From the NCBI RefSeq assembly GCF_001983165.1, contig NZ_MNPU01000002.1, positions 186,001 to 250,000 on the forward strand: a DNA stretch of 64,000 nt, written 5' to 3'. The stretch's first letter is position 1, and each line of letters opens with the position of its first letter. This DNA is from Pseudomonas gessardii (lineage in GTDB: Bacteria > Pseudomonadota > Gammaproteobacteria > Pseudomonadales > Pseudomonadaceae). Of this stretch, positions 17,301-28,256 are shown one piece after another. A program made the position numbers and the translations under genes. The notes under the pieces were generated by a model, which did not search any database, had not been told where the DNA came from, and saw only the letters and a list, made by a program, of their open reading frames with translations.

Positions 17301-18494
17301 ATGATCATCAAACCGCGGGTTCGTGGCTTTATCTGTGTGACCGCCCACCCTGTTGGCTGCGAAGCAAACGTCAAAGAGCAGATCGACTACGTGACCGAAC
17401 ACGGTGCCATCGAAGGCGGCCCGAAGAAAGTCCTGGTGCTCGGTGCGTCCACCGGTTACGGCCTGGCTGCACGTATCAGTGCCGCTTTTGGTTGCGGCGC
17501 CGGCACCCTTGGCGTGTTTTTTGAAAAAGAAGGCGAAGAAGGCAAGCTCAGCTCTGCCGGCTGGTACAACAGCGCCGCCTTCCACAAGTTCGCCGCCCAA
17601 AAAGGCCTGTACGCCAAGAGCATCAATGGCGATGCGTTCTCTGACGAGATCAAGCGCCTGACCATCGAAACCATCAAGAAAGACCTGGGCAAGATCGACC
17701 TGGTGGTCTACAGCCTGGCTGCGCCACGCCGTACCGACCCCCAGGGCGTGGTGCACAACTCCACCCTCAAGCCGATCGGCAAGGCCGTGACCCTGCGTGG
17801 GATCAACACCGACAAGGGTGTGGTCGTGGATACCACCCTGGAACCGGCCACCCAGGAAGAAATCGACGGCACCGTCAAAGTGATGGGCGGCGAAGACTGG
17901 CAGCTGTGGATCGACGCCCTGCGTGATGCCGACGTGCTGGCCGAAGGCGCCAAGACCACCGCCTTCACCTACCTGGGCGAAAAACTGACCCAGGATATCT
18001 ACTGGAACGGCTCCATCGGCGAGGCCAAGAAAGACCTCGACAAGAAAGTCCTGACCCTGCGCGACAACCTCGCGGCACTCAAGGGCGATGCCCGGGTCTC
18101 GGTGCTCAAGGCCGTGGTCACTCAGGCCAGCTCGGCAATCCCGATCATGCCGCTGTACCTGTCGCTGCTGTTCAAGGTGATGAAAGAGCAGGGCACCCAC
18201 GAAGGTTGCATCGAGCAGGTCTACGGCCTGTTCAAGGACAGCCTGTACGGCAGCGAACCGAAGCTCGACGCCGATGGCCGCCTGCGCGCCGACCTGGCTG
18301 AGCTGGAGCCAAAAGTCCAGGACGCCGTGGCGGCATTGTGGAACCAGGTCACCGATGACAACGTCAACGAGATCAGCGACTTTGCCGGCTACAAGGCGGA
18401 GTTCCTGCGCCTGTTCGGTTTCGAGATTGCTGGCGTGGATTACGAGGCTGACGTCAATCCGACCGTGAAGGTCGAAGGCCTGGTCCAGGCTTAA
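17301..18494 (+). CDS. fabV: Trans-2-enoyl-ACP reductase FabV
   Basis: 397 aa. Last step of each fatty-acid elongation cycle, and the triclosan-resistant type of enoyl reductase. It has the N-terminal FabV signature [17 protein letters not shown], a nucleotide-binding [11 protein letters not shown], and the catalytic Tyr-x8-Lys in [10 protein letters not shown]. The start at 17301 is the canonical N-terminus with GAGG about 10 bases upstream. Confidence 0.98.
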   Translation: MIIKPRVRGFICVTAHPVGCEANVKEQIDYVTEHGAIEGGPKKVLVLGASTGYGLAARISAAFGCGAGTLGVFFEKEGEEGKLSSAGWYNSAAFHKFAAQKGLYAKSINGDAFSDEIKRLTIETIKKDLGKIDLVVYSLAAPRRTDPQGVVHNSTLKPIGKAVTLRGINTDKGVVVDTTLEPATQEEIDGTVKVMGGEDWQLWIDALRDADVLAEGAKTTAFTYLGEKLTQDIYWNGSIGEAKKDLDKKVLTLRDNLAALKGDARVSVLKAVVTQASSAIPIMPLYLSLLFKVMKEQGTHEGCIEQVYGLFKDSLYGSEPKLDADGRLRADLAELEPKVQDAVAALWNQVTDDNVNEISDFAGYKAEFLRLFGFEIAGVDYEADVNPTVKVEGLVQA

Positions 18495-18519
18495 GCGCTA
18501 ACAAACGAAACGAAACCCT

Positions 18520-18628
18520 TGTGGGAGCTGTCGAGCCCCGGCGAGGCTGCGATAGTGGTGGTTCAGGCAACATAATGTTGCAGTGCCGTCGCTATCGCAG
18601 CCTCGCCGGGGCTCGACAGCTCCCACAT
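18520..18628. repeat. REP pair (long inverted repeat)
   Basis: Arms of about 35 bases, starting GTGGGAGCTGTCGAGCCCCG and mirrored at the end, enclose a centre with a second small palindrome (CAACATAATGTTG). It lies between fabV and the HAD gene and could end fabV transcription. Confidence 0.9.
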
Positions 18629-18680
18629 TTGCTTCATGCTGGGTGTTCCAGTGACCACACTCGGCTAACGGAGGATCTTC

Positions 18681-19304
18681 ATGACGATTCGTGCAGTAGT
18701 TTTTGATTTCGGCGGTGTCCTGTTTGATTGGAGCCCGCACCATCTGTACCGCCAACTGATTCCCGGTGACCAGGAACGCCAGTGGTTCCTCGACAACATC
18801 TGCACCCAGGCCTGGAACACCGAACAGGACGCTGGGCGCACCCTGGCTGAAGCCACCCACAGCCTGATCGCCGCACACCCGCAACATGAAGCCCTGATCC
18901 GGGCCTACTACGAGCGCTGGCATGAAATGCTGCGCGGCCCGCTCGCAGGCGGCGTGGCGATTCTTGAAGACTTGCATGAGGCCAACGTGCCGCTGTTCGG
19001 CCTGACCAACTGGTCCGCAGAAACCTTCCCCTATGCCCGTGCCAACTACCCCTTCCTCCAATACTTTCGCAATATCGTGGTGTCTGGCGAGGTGAAGCTG
19101 ATCAAGCCCGACCCGGCGATCTACCGCGCCAGCCTCGACCAGGTGCGCGCCCAGCTGCCGGATATCCAGCCCGAAGAAGTGGTGTTTATCGACGATGTGG
19201 CCGAAAACGCCAAGGCCGCCACGGCCCTGGGCTGGCGTGGTATTCATCACGTCTCACCCGAGCAGACCCGCCGTGAACTCCAGGCCCTGGGGGTGAGTGT
19301 CTAG
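18681..19304 (+). CDS. HAD-IA family hydrolase
   Basis: 207 aa with a complete HAD active site: VVFDFGGVLFDW (nucleophile D9), GLTNWS (motif II), VKLIKPDPAIY (motif III lysine) and VFIDDVAENAKAA (motif IV). It resembles the YihX/sugar-phosphatase branch, acting on small phosphorylated metabolites. Its stop overlaps the convergent LysR gene by 4 bases. Confidence 0.9.
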   Translation: MTIRAVVFDFGGVLFDWSPHHLYRQLIPGDQERQWFLDNICTQAWNTEQDAGRTLAEATHSLIAAHPQHEALIRAYYERWHEMLRGPLAGGVAILEDLHEANVPLFGLTNWSAETFPYARANYPFLQYFRNIVVSGEVKLIKPDPAIYRASLDQVRAQLPDIQPEEVVFIDDVAENAKAATALGWRGIHHVSPEQTRRELQALGVSV

Positions 19305-20206
19305 CGCGCCCATTGTTCGAGCGCGAAGTCGACGAAGGCCCGCAGCTTGGGCAGGCGATAGCGGTCCTGCGCATATAGCAGGTGCATCGGGCGCGAAGGT
19401 GACTGGTAGCCTGGCAGGAGCGCCACCAGGCGCCCCGCCAACAGATCGGTGCCGACCAGGGCGTCGGGCAGCATCACGATGCCCATGCCTTCGACGGCGG
19501 CACGGTGCAGGGCCTGGGAGCTGTTGATGGTCATGGGCCCGGACACGGCGACTTCGATTTCACCCTCGGCATCCTGCAGGCGCCAGAGTTTGTCGGCGTT
19601 GCGCCAGTCATCGGTCGAGGGGTAGGCGAATGCCAGGCAGTCGTGGTTCTGCAAATCCATGGGGTGCAGGGGTGTACCCCGGCGGGCCAGGTAATCCGGC
19701 GATGCGCACAGGGTCATGGTGTAGTCCTGCAAGGGCCGGGCGATCAAGCTCGAAGGTTGCAGCTCACCGAGGCGGAGCGCCACGTCGAAGCCGCTGTCGA
19801 TCAGGTCCATCGCTTGATTGCTCAGCACCACGTACAGCTGGATCTGCGGGTAGCGCCGGGAGAATTCGCTGAGCGCCGGTGCCAGGCGCTCGGCGCCGAA
19901 CGCGGGCGGGGCCGTGATGCGCAGTAGCCCTTGTGGCGCCTCGCGGTGGATCTGTTCAGCCAGTTGCTCGGAGTTGGCCACCAAGCCCAGTACTTCCAGG
20001 CAGCGCTGGTAATAGAGGCCGCCGAACTCGGTCAGGCTTTGCTTGCGGGTGGTGCGCTTGAGCAAGCTGACGCCGAGGCGCCGCTCCAGGGCCCGCAGGT
20101 GGTTGCCGACCATGGTGGTCGACAGGCCGCAGGCCTGGGCTGCTGCGGTCATGCTGCCGGTCTCCACCACCTTGACGTAGACGGTCATTGCCTGGAACAG
20201 GTCCAT
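19301..20206 (-). CDS. LysR-family transcriptional regulator
   Basis: 301 aa: N-terminal winged helix (MDLFQAMTVYVKVVETGSMTAAAQACGLSTTMVGNHLRALE) and a LysR effector domain of the common AaeR/DmlR-like type. The start at 20206 is favoured over an ATG at 20230 because CAGGG lies 9 bases before it. It diverges from the aminotransferase gene across about 100 bases and may regulate it. Confidence 0.88.
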   Translation of the reverse strand: MDLFQAMTVYVKVVETGSMTAAAQACGLSTTMVGNHLRALERRLGVSLLKRTTRKQSLTEFGGLYYQRCLEVLGLVANSEQLAEQIHREAPQGLLRITAPPAFGAERLAPALSEFSRRYPQIQLYVVLSNQAMDLIDSGFDVALRLGELQPSSLIARPLQDYTMTLCASPDYLARRGTPLHPMDLQNHDCLAFAYPSTDDWRNADKLWRLQDAEGEIEVAVSGPMTINSSQALHRAAVEGMGIVMLPDALVGTDLLAGRLVALLPGYQSPSRPMHLLYAQDRYRLPKLRAFVDFALEQWAR

Positions 20207-20304
20207 TATCAAGCCCTGATTAAAAGTCATTGCAGATCTGCGCAGTTTATCCAGCTTGAGTGGCTAACGATACTAGGGCCCTGACCCCGATGGAGCCCGA
20301 TGCC

Positions 20305-21471
20305 ATGACCGCCGCTTGCCTGATGACCACCTATCAACCCCTGGCCCTGAGCTTTACCCGTGGCCTTGGCACCCGCCTGTGGGACCAGCAGGGCCGTGAA
20401 TACCTCGACGCCGTGGCCGGGGTTGCCGTGACCAATGTCGGTCACTCCCACCCACGGCTGGTGACGGCGATCAGCGAGCAGGCCGGGTTGCTGTTGCATA
20501 CCTCCAACTTGTACGGCATCGACTGGCAGCAGCGCCTGGCCCAACGCTTGAGCCAGCTCTGCGGCCTGGACCAGGCGTTCTTCAACAACTCCGGCGCCGA
20601 AGCCAACGAAACCGCGTTGAAACTGGCGCGCCTGCATGGCTGGAAAAAAGGCATCGAGCAGCCGCTGGTGGTGGTCATGGAGAATGCCTTCCATGGCCGC
20701 ACCCTGGGCACCCTGGCTGCCAGTGACGGGCCATCGGTGCGCCTGGGGTTCCAGCGTTTGCCGGGGGACTTCATCAAGGTCGGCTTTGGCGACCTGGCGG
20801 CACTGGACGCGGTGACCCGTGAGTTCGGGCCCCGGATCGTGGCCATATTGCTGGAACCGATCCAGGGCGAAAGTGGTGTGCAACTGGCGCCGCCGGGTTA
20901 TCTGAAAGCCTTGCGTGCCCACTGCAGCCAACACGGTTGGTTATTGATGCTCGATGAGATCCAGACCGGCATCGGGCGGACCGGCACCTGGTTTGCCTTC
21001 CAGCAGGAGGGAATCGTCCCGGACGTCATGACCCTGGCCAAGGGCCTGGGCAACGGTATTCCGATTGGCGCCTGCCTGGCCCGCGCCTCGGTGGGCAAGC
21101 TGTTCACCCCCGGCAGCCACGGCAGCACCTTTGGCGGTAACCCGCTGGCGTGCCGTGTGGGCTGTACGGTGCTGGACATCATTGAAGAACAAGGCCTGCT
21201 GGAGAACGCCGCACGCCAGGGCGAGCGCCTGCTGGCGCGGCTGCGGGTGGAGTTGAGCGAGCACCCGCAGGTGCTGGCGATCCGCGGGCGTGGCCTGATG
21301 ATTGGCATTGAGCTGGCCACGCCGCAGCGCGACCTGGCGGAACGGGCCGCACGGGAGCAGGGTTTGTTGCTCAATGTTACGCGGGGCAAGGTCATTCGCC
21401 TGCTGCCGCCCCTGACCCTGGACAGCAAGGAAGTGGAGATGATTGTGCGGGGCATCGTTCGGCTACTGTGA
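20305..21471 (+). CDS. Acetylornithine-type class III aminotransferase
   Basis: A 388-aa PLP enzyme of the ArgD/AstC group. It has [44 protein letters not shown] and the PLP lysine in [14 protein letters not shown]. It probably transfers amino groups between N-acetylornithine, or a related omega-amine, and 2-oxoglutarate. Pseudomonads often carry a separate aruC/argD, so this may be a paralogue. The ATG at 20305 follows GGAG; ATG at 20290 and GTG at 20260 are alternatives. The gene ends 9 bases inside the convergent punR. Confidence 0.88.
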   Translation: MTAACLMTTYQPLALSFTRGLGTRLWDQQGREYLDAVAGVAVTNVGHSHPRLVTAISEQAGLLLHTSNLYGIDWQQRLAQRLSQLCGLDQAFFNNSGAEANETALKLARLHGWKKGIEQPLVVVMENAFHGRTLGTLAASDGPSVRLGFQRLPGDFIKVGFGDLAALDAVTREFGPRIVAILLEPIQGESGVQLAPPGYLKALRAHCSQHGWLLMLDEIQTGIGRTGTWFAFQQEGIVPDVMTLAKGLGNGIPIGACLARASVGKLFTPGSHGSTFGGNPLACRVGCTVLDIIEEQGLLENAARQGERLLARLRVELSEHPQVLAIRGRGLMIGIELATPQRDLAERAAREQGLLLNVTRGKVIRLLPPLTLDSKEVEMIVRGIVRLL

Positions 21472-22380
21472 CCCCGGCCCGTTCAGCCATTCCTGGTTCA
21501 TCGTCTGGCTGTCCCCCAGGTAGTCCAGGAGCCAGGCCATGGCCGGCGACAGTTTGCTCTGCGCCCAGGCCATGCAGGATGGGCTGGCCGGGAAGGGGCG
21601 AGACAGTTGCAGTACCACCAACTCACCGCTGTCGATCAGCGGCTGTGCCAGGTGCGAAGGCACCATGCCGACACACAGGCCGTCCCGCAGGCAGTCAATG
21701 GCGGAGGTCCAGTTCGGTACGACCAGCCGCCGTTGGTTATTCAGGGTCCAGGTGTCGCGCTTGGGCAGGCTGCGCGAGGTGTCGGTCAGGCACAATGACG
21801 CGAACGGGCGCAGTTGCTCGTCACTGATCAAGCCCGCTACCTGCGCCAGGGGATGCCGGGCACTGACCACGCCCGACCAGTTCAACAGCCCCATGTCGCG
21901 AAACGTGAAATGGCTGGCCACCGGCACCGCGCTGGTGGCGCCGATCACGATATCGGTACGTTCGTCCGCCAGGGCATCCCACACCCCGTTGTACACCTCG
22001 TACTCCAGCAACAACTCCACGTCGGGGAAGTGGCGATAGAAGTCCAGCACCAGTTGCCGGCAGCGCTGCTGCTTGACGATGGAGTCCACCGCCACTTTCA
22101 ACTGGCCGCTCCAGCCATTGGCTACCTGCTGGCACAGCCGGCGGGTGCCGAGCATGGTTTTCATCACGCCCCGGGCTTCATCGATAAACAGGCGCCCGGC
22201 AGGCGTCAGTTCCACATCGCGGTGGCGGCGGACAAACAACGGCACCGCCAACCATTCTTCGATTTGCCGGACGGTGTAGCTGATGGCCGAGGGCACGCGG
22301 TGCAGTTCCTGGGCGGCTGCACTGAAACTGCCGTGACGGGCCACGGCATCCACCACATCCAGGGAGTATTCGGACCACAT
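21463..22380 (-). CDS. punR: LysR regulator PunR (purine-responsive)
   Basis: 305 aa and strikingly like E. coli Pun[50 protein letters not shown]. The start at 22380 gives the canonical N-terminus with GAAGG upstream. In E. coli, PunR activates the adjacent transporter gene punC in response to purines; here too the two genes diverge, over 122 bases. The 3' end overlaps the aminotransferase gene by 9 bases. Confidence 0.92.
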   Translation of the reverse strand: MWSEYSLDVVDAVARHGSFSAAAQELHRVPSAISYTVRQIEEWLAVPLFVRRHRDVELTPAGRLFIDEARGVMKTMLGTRRLCQQVANGWSGQLKVAVDSIVKQQRCRQLVLDFYRHFPDVELLLEYEVYNGVWDALADERTDIVIGATSAVPVASHFTFRDMGLLNWSGVVSARHPLAQVAGLISDEQLRPFASLCLTDTSRSLPKRDTWTLNNQRRLVVPNWTSAIDCLRDGLCVGMVPSHLAQPLIDSGELVVLQLSRPFPASPSCMAWAQSKLSPAMAWLLDYLGDSQTMNQEWLNGPGSQ

Positions 22381-22502
22381 GGGTGTTGCCTTCAAAAATA
22401 TTGATAATAGTCTCCAATTATTATCGCTTCACAGGGTAACTGTCAGCTTCATAATAGGCGCCAGTCAGCAAATTGTTTGATGGCAGGACTTACAAGGCTT
22501 CA

Positions 22503-23687
22503 ATGAAAAACTCTTTTGGTTTTACCTGGTACCTGGCGGGGCTGAGCATGCTCGGCTACCTGGCCATGGATATGTACCTGCCTGCGTTCGGCGCCATGGG
22601 CGAACACCTGCAGATTTCCCCCGGTGCGGTGGGGGCCAGTTTGAGCATCTTCCTCGCCGGGTTTGCCGTGGGGCAACTGCTCTGGGGCCCGCTGTCGGAC
22701 CGCCTGGGGCGCAAGCCGATCCTGCTGGCGGGCCTGAGCCTGTTTGTGCTCGGCTGCCTGGGAATGTTCTGGGTCGAGACCGCGCCGCAACTGCTGGCGT
22801 TGCGTTTTGTACAGTCTATCGGGGTGTGCAGTGCCGCTGTCAGTTGGCAGGCGCTGGTGATTGACCGGTACCCGGCGGACAAGGCGCACCGGGTGTTTGC
22901 CAGCATCATGCCGCTGATGTCCCTGTCACCGGCGCTGGCGCCGCTGCTGGGCGCGGTGGTGCTGAATCACTGGGGCTGGCAGGCGATCTTCGCCGTATTG
23001 CTAGGTGTCTCGCTGTTGCTGCTATTACCGACCCTGTTTCTCAAACCCATGCCCAAGCGCCTGGCCGCCGACGGTGAAAAGGCCCGGCTGGGCTACGGGC
23101 AATTGTTCAAGTCGCGGGTGTTCACCGGCAATGTGCTGATCTTCGCTGCGTGCTCCGCCAGTTTCTTCGCCTGGCTCACGGCCTCGCCGTTTATTCTCGG
23201 TGGCATGGGCTACAGCCCCAATGATATTGGCCTGAGTTATGTGCTGCCGACCCTGGCGTTTCTGGTGGGGGGCTACAGTTGCCGCAGTGCGCTGCAACGG
23301 TTCCAGGGCAAACTCCTGTTGCCCTGGCTGCTGGTGGCGTACTGCATCAGCATGGTGGCGCTGTACCTGGTGGCGACCCTGACGGTGCCGACGCTGACCA
23401 CCTTGCTGATTCCGTTCTGCCTGATGGCCCTGGTCAACGGCGCCAGCTACCCGATTGTGGTGGCGAATGCGCTGATGCCGTTTTCGGAAAACTCCGGCAA
23501 GGCCGCCGCCCTGCAAAACACCCTGCAACTGGGCTTGTGCTTTGTCGCCAGCCTGTTGGTGTCGTCGCTGCTGGAGCAGCCGTTGCTGGTCACGGTGATT
23601 GTGATGCTGGTGACCGCGCCGCTGGCAATGTTGGGCTATTGGCTGGCGCGGCCCAAGCCGGATGAGTCGGAATTGGCGGCCGCTTAA
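22503..23687 (+). CDS. punC: MFS purine nucleoside transporter PunC
   Basis: A 394-aa, 12-helix transporter of the Bcr/CflA drug:H+ subfamily (MFS motif [14 protein letters not shown], early [11 protein letters not shown] motif). Pairing with PunR marks it as the PunC orthologue, a purine nucleoside importer in E. coli, rather than a drug pump. The ATG has AAGG at good spacing. Its stop overlaps the convergent Tsx-like gene by 4 bases. Confidence 0.9.
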   Translation: MKNSFGFTWYLAGLSMLGYLAMDMYLPAFGAMGEHLQISPGAVGASLSIFLAGFAVGQLLWGPLSDRLGRKPILLAGLSLFVLGCLGMFWVETAPQLLALRFVQSIGVCSAAVSWQALVIDRYPADKAHRVFASIMPLMSLSPALAPLLGAVVLNHWGWQAIFAVLLGVSLLLLLPTLFLKPMPKRLAADGEKARLGYGQLFKSRVFTGNVLIFAACSASFFAWLTASPFILGGMGYSPNDIGLSYVLPTLAFLVGGYSCRSALQRFQGKLLLPWLLVAYCISMVALYLVATLTVPTLTTLLIPFCLMALVNGASYPIVVANALMPFSENSGKAAALQNTLQLGLCFVASLLVSSLLEQPLLVTVIVMLVTAPLAMLGYWLARPKPDESELAAA

Positions 23688-24517
23688 AACGTCACTTCCA
23701 TATTCACGGTTGGCGTCGAGGTGCGGCTGCCACGGCCGCCATCCACACCGAACTTGTTATGCCAGTATTCGTAGCCCACCCCCAGGTACAGGTTGGGCTT
23801 GACGCTTTTGCCCGGCCGTACCGCAACCATCAGCGCAGTGCGCATCAGGGTTTCTGCGGCGGTGTCGCGGCTGTTGTAGTCATGGCCCTTGTCACCGACA
23901 TGGTTGATAAAACCCTGGAACTTGGCGCCATGGTTGCCGAGCTCGAACGGGCGCATCCAGGTCAGGTTGAGCATGTAGGTGTCGTCGAAGGTGTGGTTCG
24001 GATCCTTCGCGCCGGGGATGCCGGAATGGTTGTTTTCCTTGTAGTACATCAGGCTCAGGTCCAGCACCCCGACCGTATTGAACTTGAGGGTCGGCCCGAG
24101 CACCAGGGCGCGCTTTTTTGCCGACGCCAGGTTGTTGTTGCGGTTGGCATCGAAGCCCAGGGTCAGCGCGTAATCCTTGATCAGCCCGGTGCCCAGCGGC
24201 CTGTCGAATACCCGTGAGGCATACAGCTGGTGCCGGTACACCGCATACACCTCGCTGCCGCCGTGATCGGTGCCCTTGCGCGGGTCGTGGCTGTCGGACA
24301 GGAAGACGTCGAGGTTGAGGAAGTTGCTGCCGTACCGGTAGCCGCTGGCGTGGGTGAAGCTGTAGATGCGCTTGCTGAAGTCGTCGGGGTTGTTCGGATT
24401 GGTGAACTGTTGCCCGTAGCGAAACCCTACGCTGTTGTTCATCCATTCCACCGCGACAGCCTCCCCGCCGCCGAGGAGTGTGAGTAAAACGGTTGCGCCG
24501 TGCAGTGCCTTTTTCAT
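23684..24517 (-). CDS. Tsx/OmpK-like outer-membrane nucleoside channel
   Basis: 277 aa: signal peptide [20 protein letters not shown] with cleavage near AVA/VEW, then alternating aromatic beta-strand segments ([46 protein letters not shown]) ending in a terminal phenylalanine (NMEVTF), the outer-membrane assembly signal. This fits the Tsx/OmpK nucleoside-channel family. Placed between a nucleoside importer and a nucleobase permease, it probably brings nucleosides across the outer membrane. Confidence 0.85.
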   Translation of the reverse strand: MKKALHGATVLLTLLGGGEAVAVEWMNNSVGFRYGQQFTNPNNPDDFSKRIYSFTHASGYRYGSNFLNLDVFLSDSHDPRKGTDHGGSEVYAVYRHQLYASRVFDRPLGTGLIKDYALTLGFDANRNNNLASAKKRALVLGPTLKFNTVGVLDLSLMYYKENNHSGIPGAKDPNHTFDDTYMLNLTWMRPFELGNHGAKFQGFINHVGDKGHDYNSRDTAAETLMRTALMVAVRPGKSVKPNLYLGVGYEYWHNKFGVDGGRGSRTSTPTVNMEVTF

Positions 24518-24660
24518 TGTTTTAGTTCCTTTGGCGTTTGGCTCATGGCAGCCATGCAGGGGCCGCCGGGCGCAGTATCGACACAACCGCCGCGCTGCTC
24601 AAAGAACAGAATATCGACTGGGCTGCTGCCGAATCGGCAGCACGGAAGTTGGCCTGAAGG

Positions 24661-25611
24661 TCAGGAAATACGTGGGGTACAGGGGGATTCTTCGCGCTCG
24701 CGCAAAGCGATTTCTTCGCTGATCAGGTGGGCCATCGACTCCACCGCCGTAGGCAAATCCCGACCCTTGCGCGCATACAGCCCCAGGTCGCTGAACATCC
24801 CGCCCTGGTCACTCAAGGGGATATGCAGCAACTCACCCCTGGCCAAGTCGGCCTCGATGCCGATGCGCGTCTGGAACGCCACCCCCAACTGCTGGCGCGC
24901 CAACTGCCGCGCCAGTTCCATGGAGTTGCTTTGCAGCAACGGCTTGTGCGCAGCCGGCGAGCGCTTGTGCAGTGGGGCGATCAGGTGATGGATCGACAGC
25001 TCGCTGTTGGCCTGGATCACCCCGTGTTCAGCGCACAGGGTGTAGCTGACGCTGGCATGGGAGGCCAGGGGATGCCCCGGTGCCACTAACGCACCCAGAC
25101 GGAAATGCCCGACACACAATTGTGTGGTTTCCGCACTGCGCGGCAGGGCAAAGGCCAGCCCCAGGTCCGCCTGGCCGTTGATCACCGCGGCTGGAATCGA
25201 TTGTGAACCCTGCACGGTCACCCCGATCGTCACCGCCGGATAGCGCTGGCGCATGCGCTTGAGCACGGCGGGCAGCAACTCCACCGTCGCGCCTTCCACC
25301 GTGGCAATTTCCACATGCCCGGTCTGTACCTGGTTTAGGCCTTCCAGTTCGCCGCGTACCCGTTCCACATCCTGTAGCACCAGGGTTACATGGCGGGTGA
25401 GGATTTCCCCGGCAGCGGTCAGGCGCAGCCCGCCGGGCAAGCGCTCGAACAGGGCCGCGCCGACTTCATCTTCGAGTTTGAGAATCTGCCGGTTCACCGC
25501 CGACGACGCCACGTTCAGCCGGCGCGCAGCTTCGCGGATCGAATGGCAGCGCCGGACCATATCGAAGTAGCAAATGGCCGCAGAGTGGATGCGCAGCGTG
25601 CGGTTGAGCAT
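24661..25611 (-). CDS. LysR regulator of the NCS2 permease
   Basis: 316 aa with winged helix YFDMVRRCHSIREAARRLNVASSAVNRQILKLE and a LysR effector domain. It diverges from the NCS2 permease gene across 172 bases, so it probably responds to a purine or its breakdown product. AGGA precedes the ATG. The 143-base gap to the Tsx-like gene shows nothing definite. Confidence 0.87.
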   Translation of the reverse strand: MLNRTLRIHSAAICYFDMVRRCHSIREAARRLNVASSAVNRQILKLEDEVGAALFERLPGGLRLTAAGEILTRHVTLVLQDVERVRGELEGLNQVQTGHVEIATVEGATVELLPAVLKRMRQRYPAVTIGVTVQGSQSIPAAVINGQADLGLAFALPRSAETTQLCVGHFRLGALVAPGHPLASHASVSYTLCAEHGVIQANSELSIHHLIAPLHKRSPAAHKPLLQSNSMELARQLARQQLGVAFQTRIGIEADLARGELLHIPLSDQGGMFSDLGLYARKGRDLPTAVESMAHLISEEIALREREESPCTPRIS

Positions 25612-25783
25612 TTTTTTCAGATCCTTGTGGGCACGCCTTCAAGCCTCGGGGCTGGGCGGCTGAATGGATTTTTGTAACGTCGATGCCGGGTATCTTGTGC
25701 AAATGATTGTATACAACTCTATGGACATCCAATCTTTCTATTGCATACAGTGAGCGCACAACAAAAACAGAGCACCTCTCACC

Positions 25784-27295
25784 ATGACTATCCCGAAGGC
25801 GTCACCGCAACGGCCAGAAGATGAGAATCTTGGCGTCGCTGCCAACATGGCTTACGGCCTGCAGCATGTACTGACCATGTACGGCGGCATCGTGGCCGTG
25901 CCGTTGATTGTCGGCCAGGCGGCCGGGTTATCCCCCGCGGATATTGGCCTGTTGATCGCCGCGTCGTTGTTTGCCGGTGGCCTGGCCACGCTGTTGCAAA
26001 CCCTGGGCCTGCCGTTTTTTGGCTGTCAGTTGCCCTTGGTGCAGGGCGTGTCGTTTGCCGGTGTGGCGACCATGGTGGCGATTGTCGGCAGCGATGGCGC
26101 AGGCGGTGTGCCGGCGATCCTGGGCGCGGTGATGGCCGCGTCGCTGATCGGGTTGCTGATCACCCCGATCTTCTCGCGAATTACCAAGTTCTTCCCGCCC
26201 CTGGTGACCGGGATCGTGATTACCACCATCGGCCTGACGCTGATGCCGGTCGCGGCCCGTTGGGCCATGGGCGGTAACAGCCGCGCTGCCGATTTTGGCA
26301 GCATGCCCAACATCGGCCTGGCGGCCATCACCCTGGTGTTGGTGCTGTTGCTGAGCAAGGTGGGCAGCGCCACTATCTCGCGCCTGTCGATCCTGCTGGC
26401 CATGGTGTTTGGCACGCTGATCGCCGTGTTTTTGGGCATGGCGGACTTCTCCACCGTGACCCAGGGCCCGATGATCGGCTTCCCCGCGCCGTTCCACTTC
26501 GGCATGCCGACGTTCCATGTGGCGGCGATCCTGTCCATGTGCATCGTGGTCATGGTGACCCTGGTGGAAACCTCGGCGGATATCCTCGCGGTGGGCGAGA
26601 TCATCGACACCAAGGTTGACTCCAAGCGTCTGGGCAATGGCCTGCGTGCCGACATGCTGTCGAGCATGTTCGCGCCGATCTTTGGCTCGTTCACCCAAAG
26701 CGCCTTCGCCCAGAACGTCGGCCTGGTGGCGGTGACCGGGGTCAAGAGTCGTTATGTGGTGGCCACGGGCGGCCTGTTCCTGGTGATCCTTGGCCTGTTG
26801 CCCTTTATGGGCCGGGTGATTGCCGCTGTACCGACCTCGGTGCTGGGCGGCGCCGGGATCGTGTTGTTCGGCACCGTGGCGGCCAGTGGCATCCGTACGC
26901 TGTCCAAGGTCGATTACCGCAACAACATGAACCTGATCATTGTCGCCACCTCCATTGGCTTCGGCATGATCCCCATCGCCGCGCCGAGCTTCTACGATCA
27001 GTTCCCTAGCTGGTTCGCCACCATCTTCCACTCGGGGATCAGCTCCTCGGCGATCATGGCGATCCTGCTGAACCTGGCGTTCAACCACTTCACCGCCGGC
27101 AACTCGGACCAGCAGTCGGTGTTCGTCGCCGGTACCGAGCGCAGCCTGTGCTTCCAGGATGTGGCGGCACTGCGGGACGGGGATTACTTCAGCAAGGGCA
27201 AATTGTTTGATGCCGAGGGCAAGGAGATTCCGCTGGTGGATGCAACACTGCCGAAAGCGGCGGTGGCGGGGCGGGCTGAAACCAGTGAGGTGTAG
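25784..27295 (+). CDS. NCS2-family xanthine/urate permease
   Basis: A 503-aa nucleobase:cation symporter with 14 predicted helices. The substrate-site helix reads VMVTLVETSADILAVGEI, and VITTIGLTLMPVAARWAMGG is typical of the xanthine/uric-acid branch (UacT, XanQ-like). It imports a purine base with protons. The soluble C-terminal tail (about 50 residues) is ordinary for the group. The divergent LysR gene is the likely regulator, and a REP hairpin ends the unit. Confidence 0.92.
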   Translation: MTIPKASPQRPEDENLGVAANMAYGLQHVLTMYGGIVAVPLIVGQAAGLSPADIGLLIAASLFAGGLATLLQTLGLPFFGCQLPLVQGVSFAGVATMVAIVGSDGAGGVPAILGAVMAASLIGLLITPIFSRITKFFPPLVTGIVITTIGLTLMPVAARWAMGGNSRAADFGSMPNIGLAAITLVLVLLLSKVGSATISRLSILLAMVFGTLIAVFLGMADFSTVTQGPMIGFPAPFHFGMPTFHVAAILSMCIVVMVTLVETSADILAVGEIIDTKVDSKRLGNGLRADMLSSMFAPIFGSFTQSAFAQNVGLVAVTGVKSRYVVATGGLFLVILGLLPFMGRVIAAVPTSVLGGAGIVLFGTVAASGIRTLSKVDYRNNMNLIIVATSIGFGMIPIAAPSFYDQFPSWFATIFHSGISSSAIMAILLNLAFNHFTAGNSDQQSVFVAGTERSLCFQDVAALRDGDYFSKGKLFDAEGKEIPLVDATLPKAAVAGRAETSEV

Positions 27296-27316
27296 CCAAA
27301 ACACCACAAAAAACTG

Positions 27317-27348
27317 AATGTAGGAGCGGGCTTGCCCGCTCCTACATT
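27317..27348. terminator. REP-derived hairpin, likely terminator
   Basis: A near-perfect stem, AATGTAGGAGCGGGC against GCCCGCTCCTACATT, with a very short loop. It is placed between the convergent permease and hydrolase genes. Confidence 0.8.
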
Positions 27349-27361
27349 TGATTGGTGGTGT

Positions 27362-28114
27362 TTAGAAGACCGTTGGTGAGCACACCTCATCCAAAAACTT
27401 CACCACCGTGCCCATGCACGGCTGGCGCTCCTCCACATGGGGCATATGGCTGGAGTCTTCAAACAGCGCTGCGCGTACATCGGCGATTTCATCGAGGAAT
27501 GCCTTGAATTCCAGCGGTGTGGCCTGGTCATGCCGCCCGGAAATTATCAGGGTTGGCACTTGGATCTGCGTCAGCCGGCCAATGCTGATCGGGCCGTGCA
27601 GGGCGTTGTAAACCGTAGGGTCGGCCGCCATCTGGGCGAAGGTACGTGCCACTTCTTCGGGCCACGGGTTGATCCGGCACAAGGGTTGGTCATCGAAGCC
27701 GGCCGCCAGGTTGGCGGCGATCAATGCGCGCAGGCCCTGGGGCTGGCGAATCGCGTGTTCACTGCCGAGCCTGCCGCCCCAGGCATGCCCGAGGAGCGCG
27801 TAATGCCCGCTGATGTGCAGATGGTCGAGCAGGTTGTCCAGCTCTGCGAGAAACAGCTCAACCGTCCAGAAATCGGCGGGCTGGTGGGGCAGGTGGGTGG
27901 ACTGGCCATTGCCCAGTTGATCGTAGTGAATCACCGCATGCCCACTGGCAGCCACGTCCTTGAAGGCGTCCAGGTAGTCGTGGGTAGCGCCGGGGCCGCC
28001 ATGGAGGATGACCAATGGGGTCTTGCCGCTGTCGAGGTTGCCGGTCACGCGATACCAGGTCTGGTAGTCGCGAAAGGTTGCGTAGCCCTGGTGGCTTTGT
28101 TCGATGAATTCCAT
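27362..28114 (-). CDS. Degenerate proline-iminopeptidase-like alpha/beta hydrolase without nucleophile
   Basis: 250 aa, S33 family. [11 protein letters not shown] (38-48), the acid D196 ([10 protein letters not shown]) and H223 (SSHMPHVEE) are intact, but the nucleophile elbow reads G109-H-A-W-G113: the expected serine 111 is alanine (codon GCC). The lid between SxxGLRxLI and the RxxPWPEEV helix is about 45 residues shorter than in normal members (about 300 aa). The frame is open. It is probably inactive as a peptidase, either decaying or reused. The ATG at 28114 has AGGG upstream; 28129 is the alternative. Confidence 0.8.
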   Translation of the reverse strand: MEFIEQSHQGYATFRDYQTWYRVTGNLDSGKTPLVILHGGPGATHDYLDAFKDVAASGHAVIHYDQLGNGQSTHLPHQPADFWTVELFLAELDNLLDHLHISGHYALLGHAWGGRLGSEHAIRQPQGLRALIAANLAAGFDDQPLCRINPWPEEVARTFAQMAADPTVYNALHGPISIGRLTQIQVPTLIISGRHDQATPLEFKAFLDEIADVRAALFEDSSHMPHVEERQPCMGTVVKFLDEVCSPTVF

Positions 28115-28256
28115 TTCCGGCCCTGCCATCAAAAATTGGTCGGGTACACGATAGTTTGAACAAAACGTTTAAGTAACTGGCAAAACGGCTAGGTTTTCCT
28201 GACGAAGCGGCAATGCCCCAAGTGGCGCCGGCAATCCGGGGCCACTCGGGCCTGGC

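Noticed and set aside
25928..27307. A long antisense frame opposite the NCS2 permease, rich in His, Arg and Gln
   Set aside because: Low-complexity composition typical of the reverse complement of a membrane protein gene.
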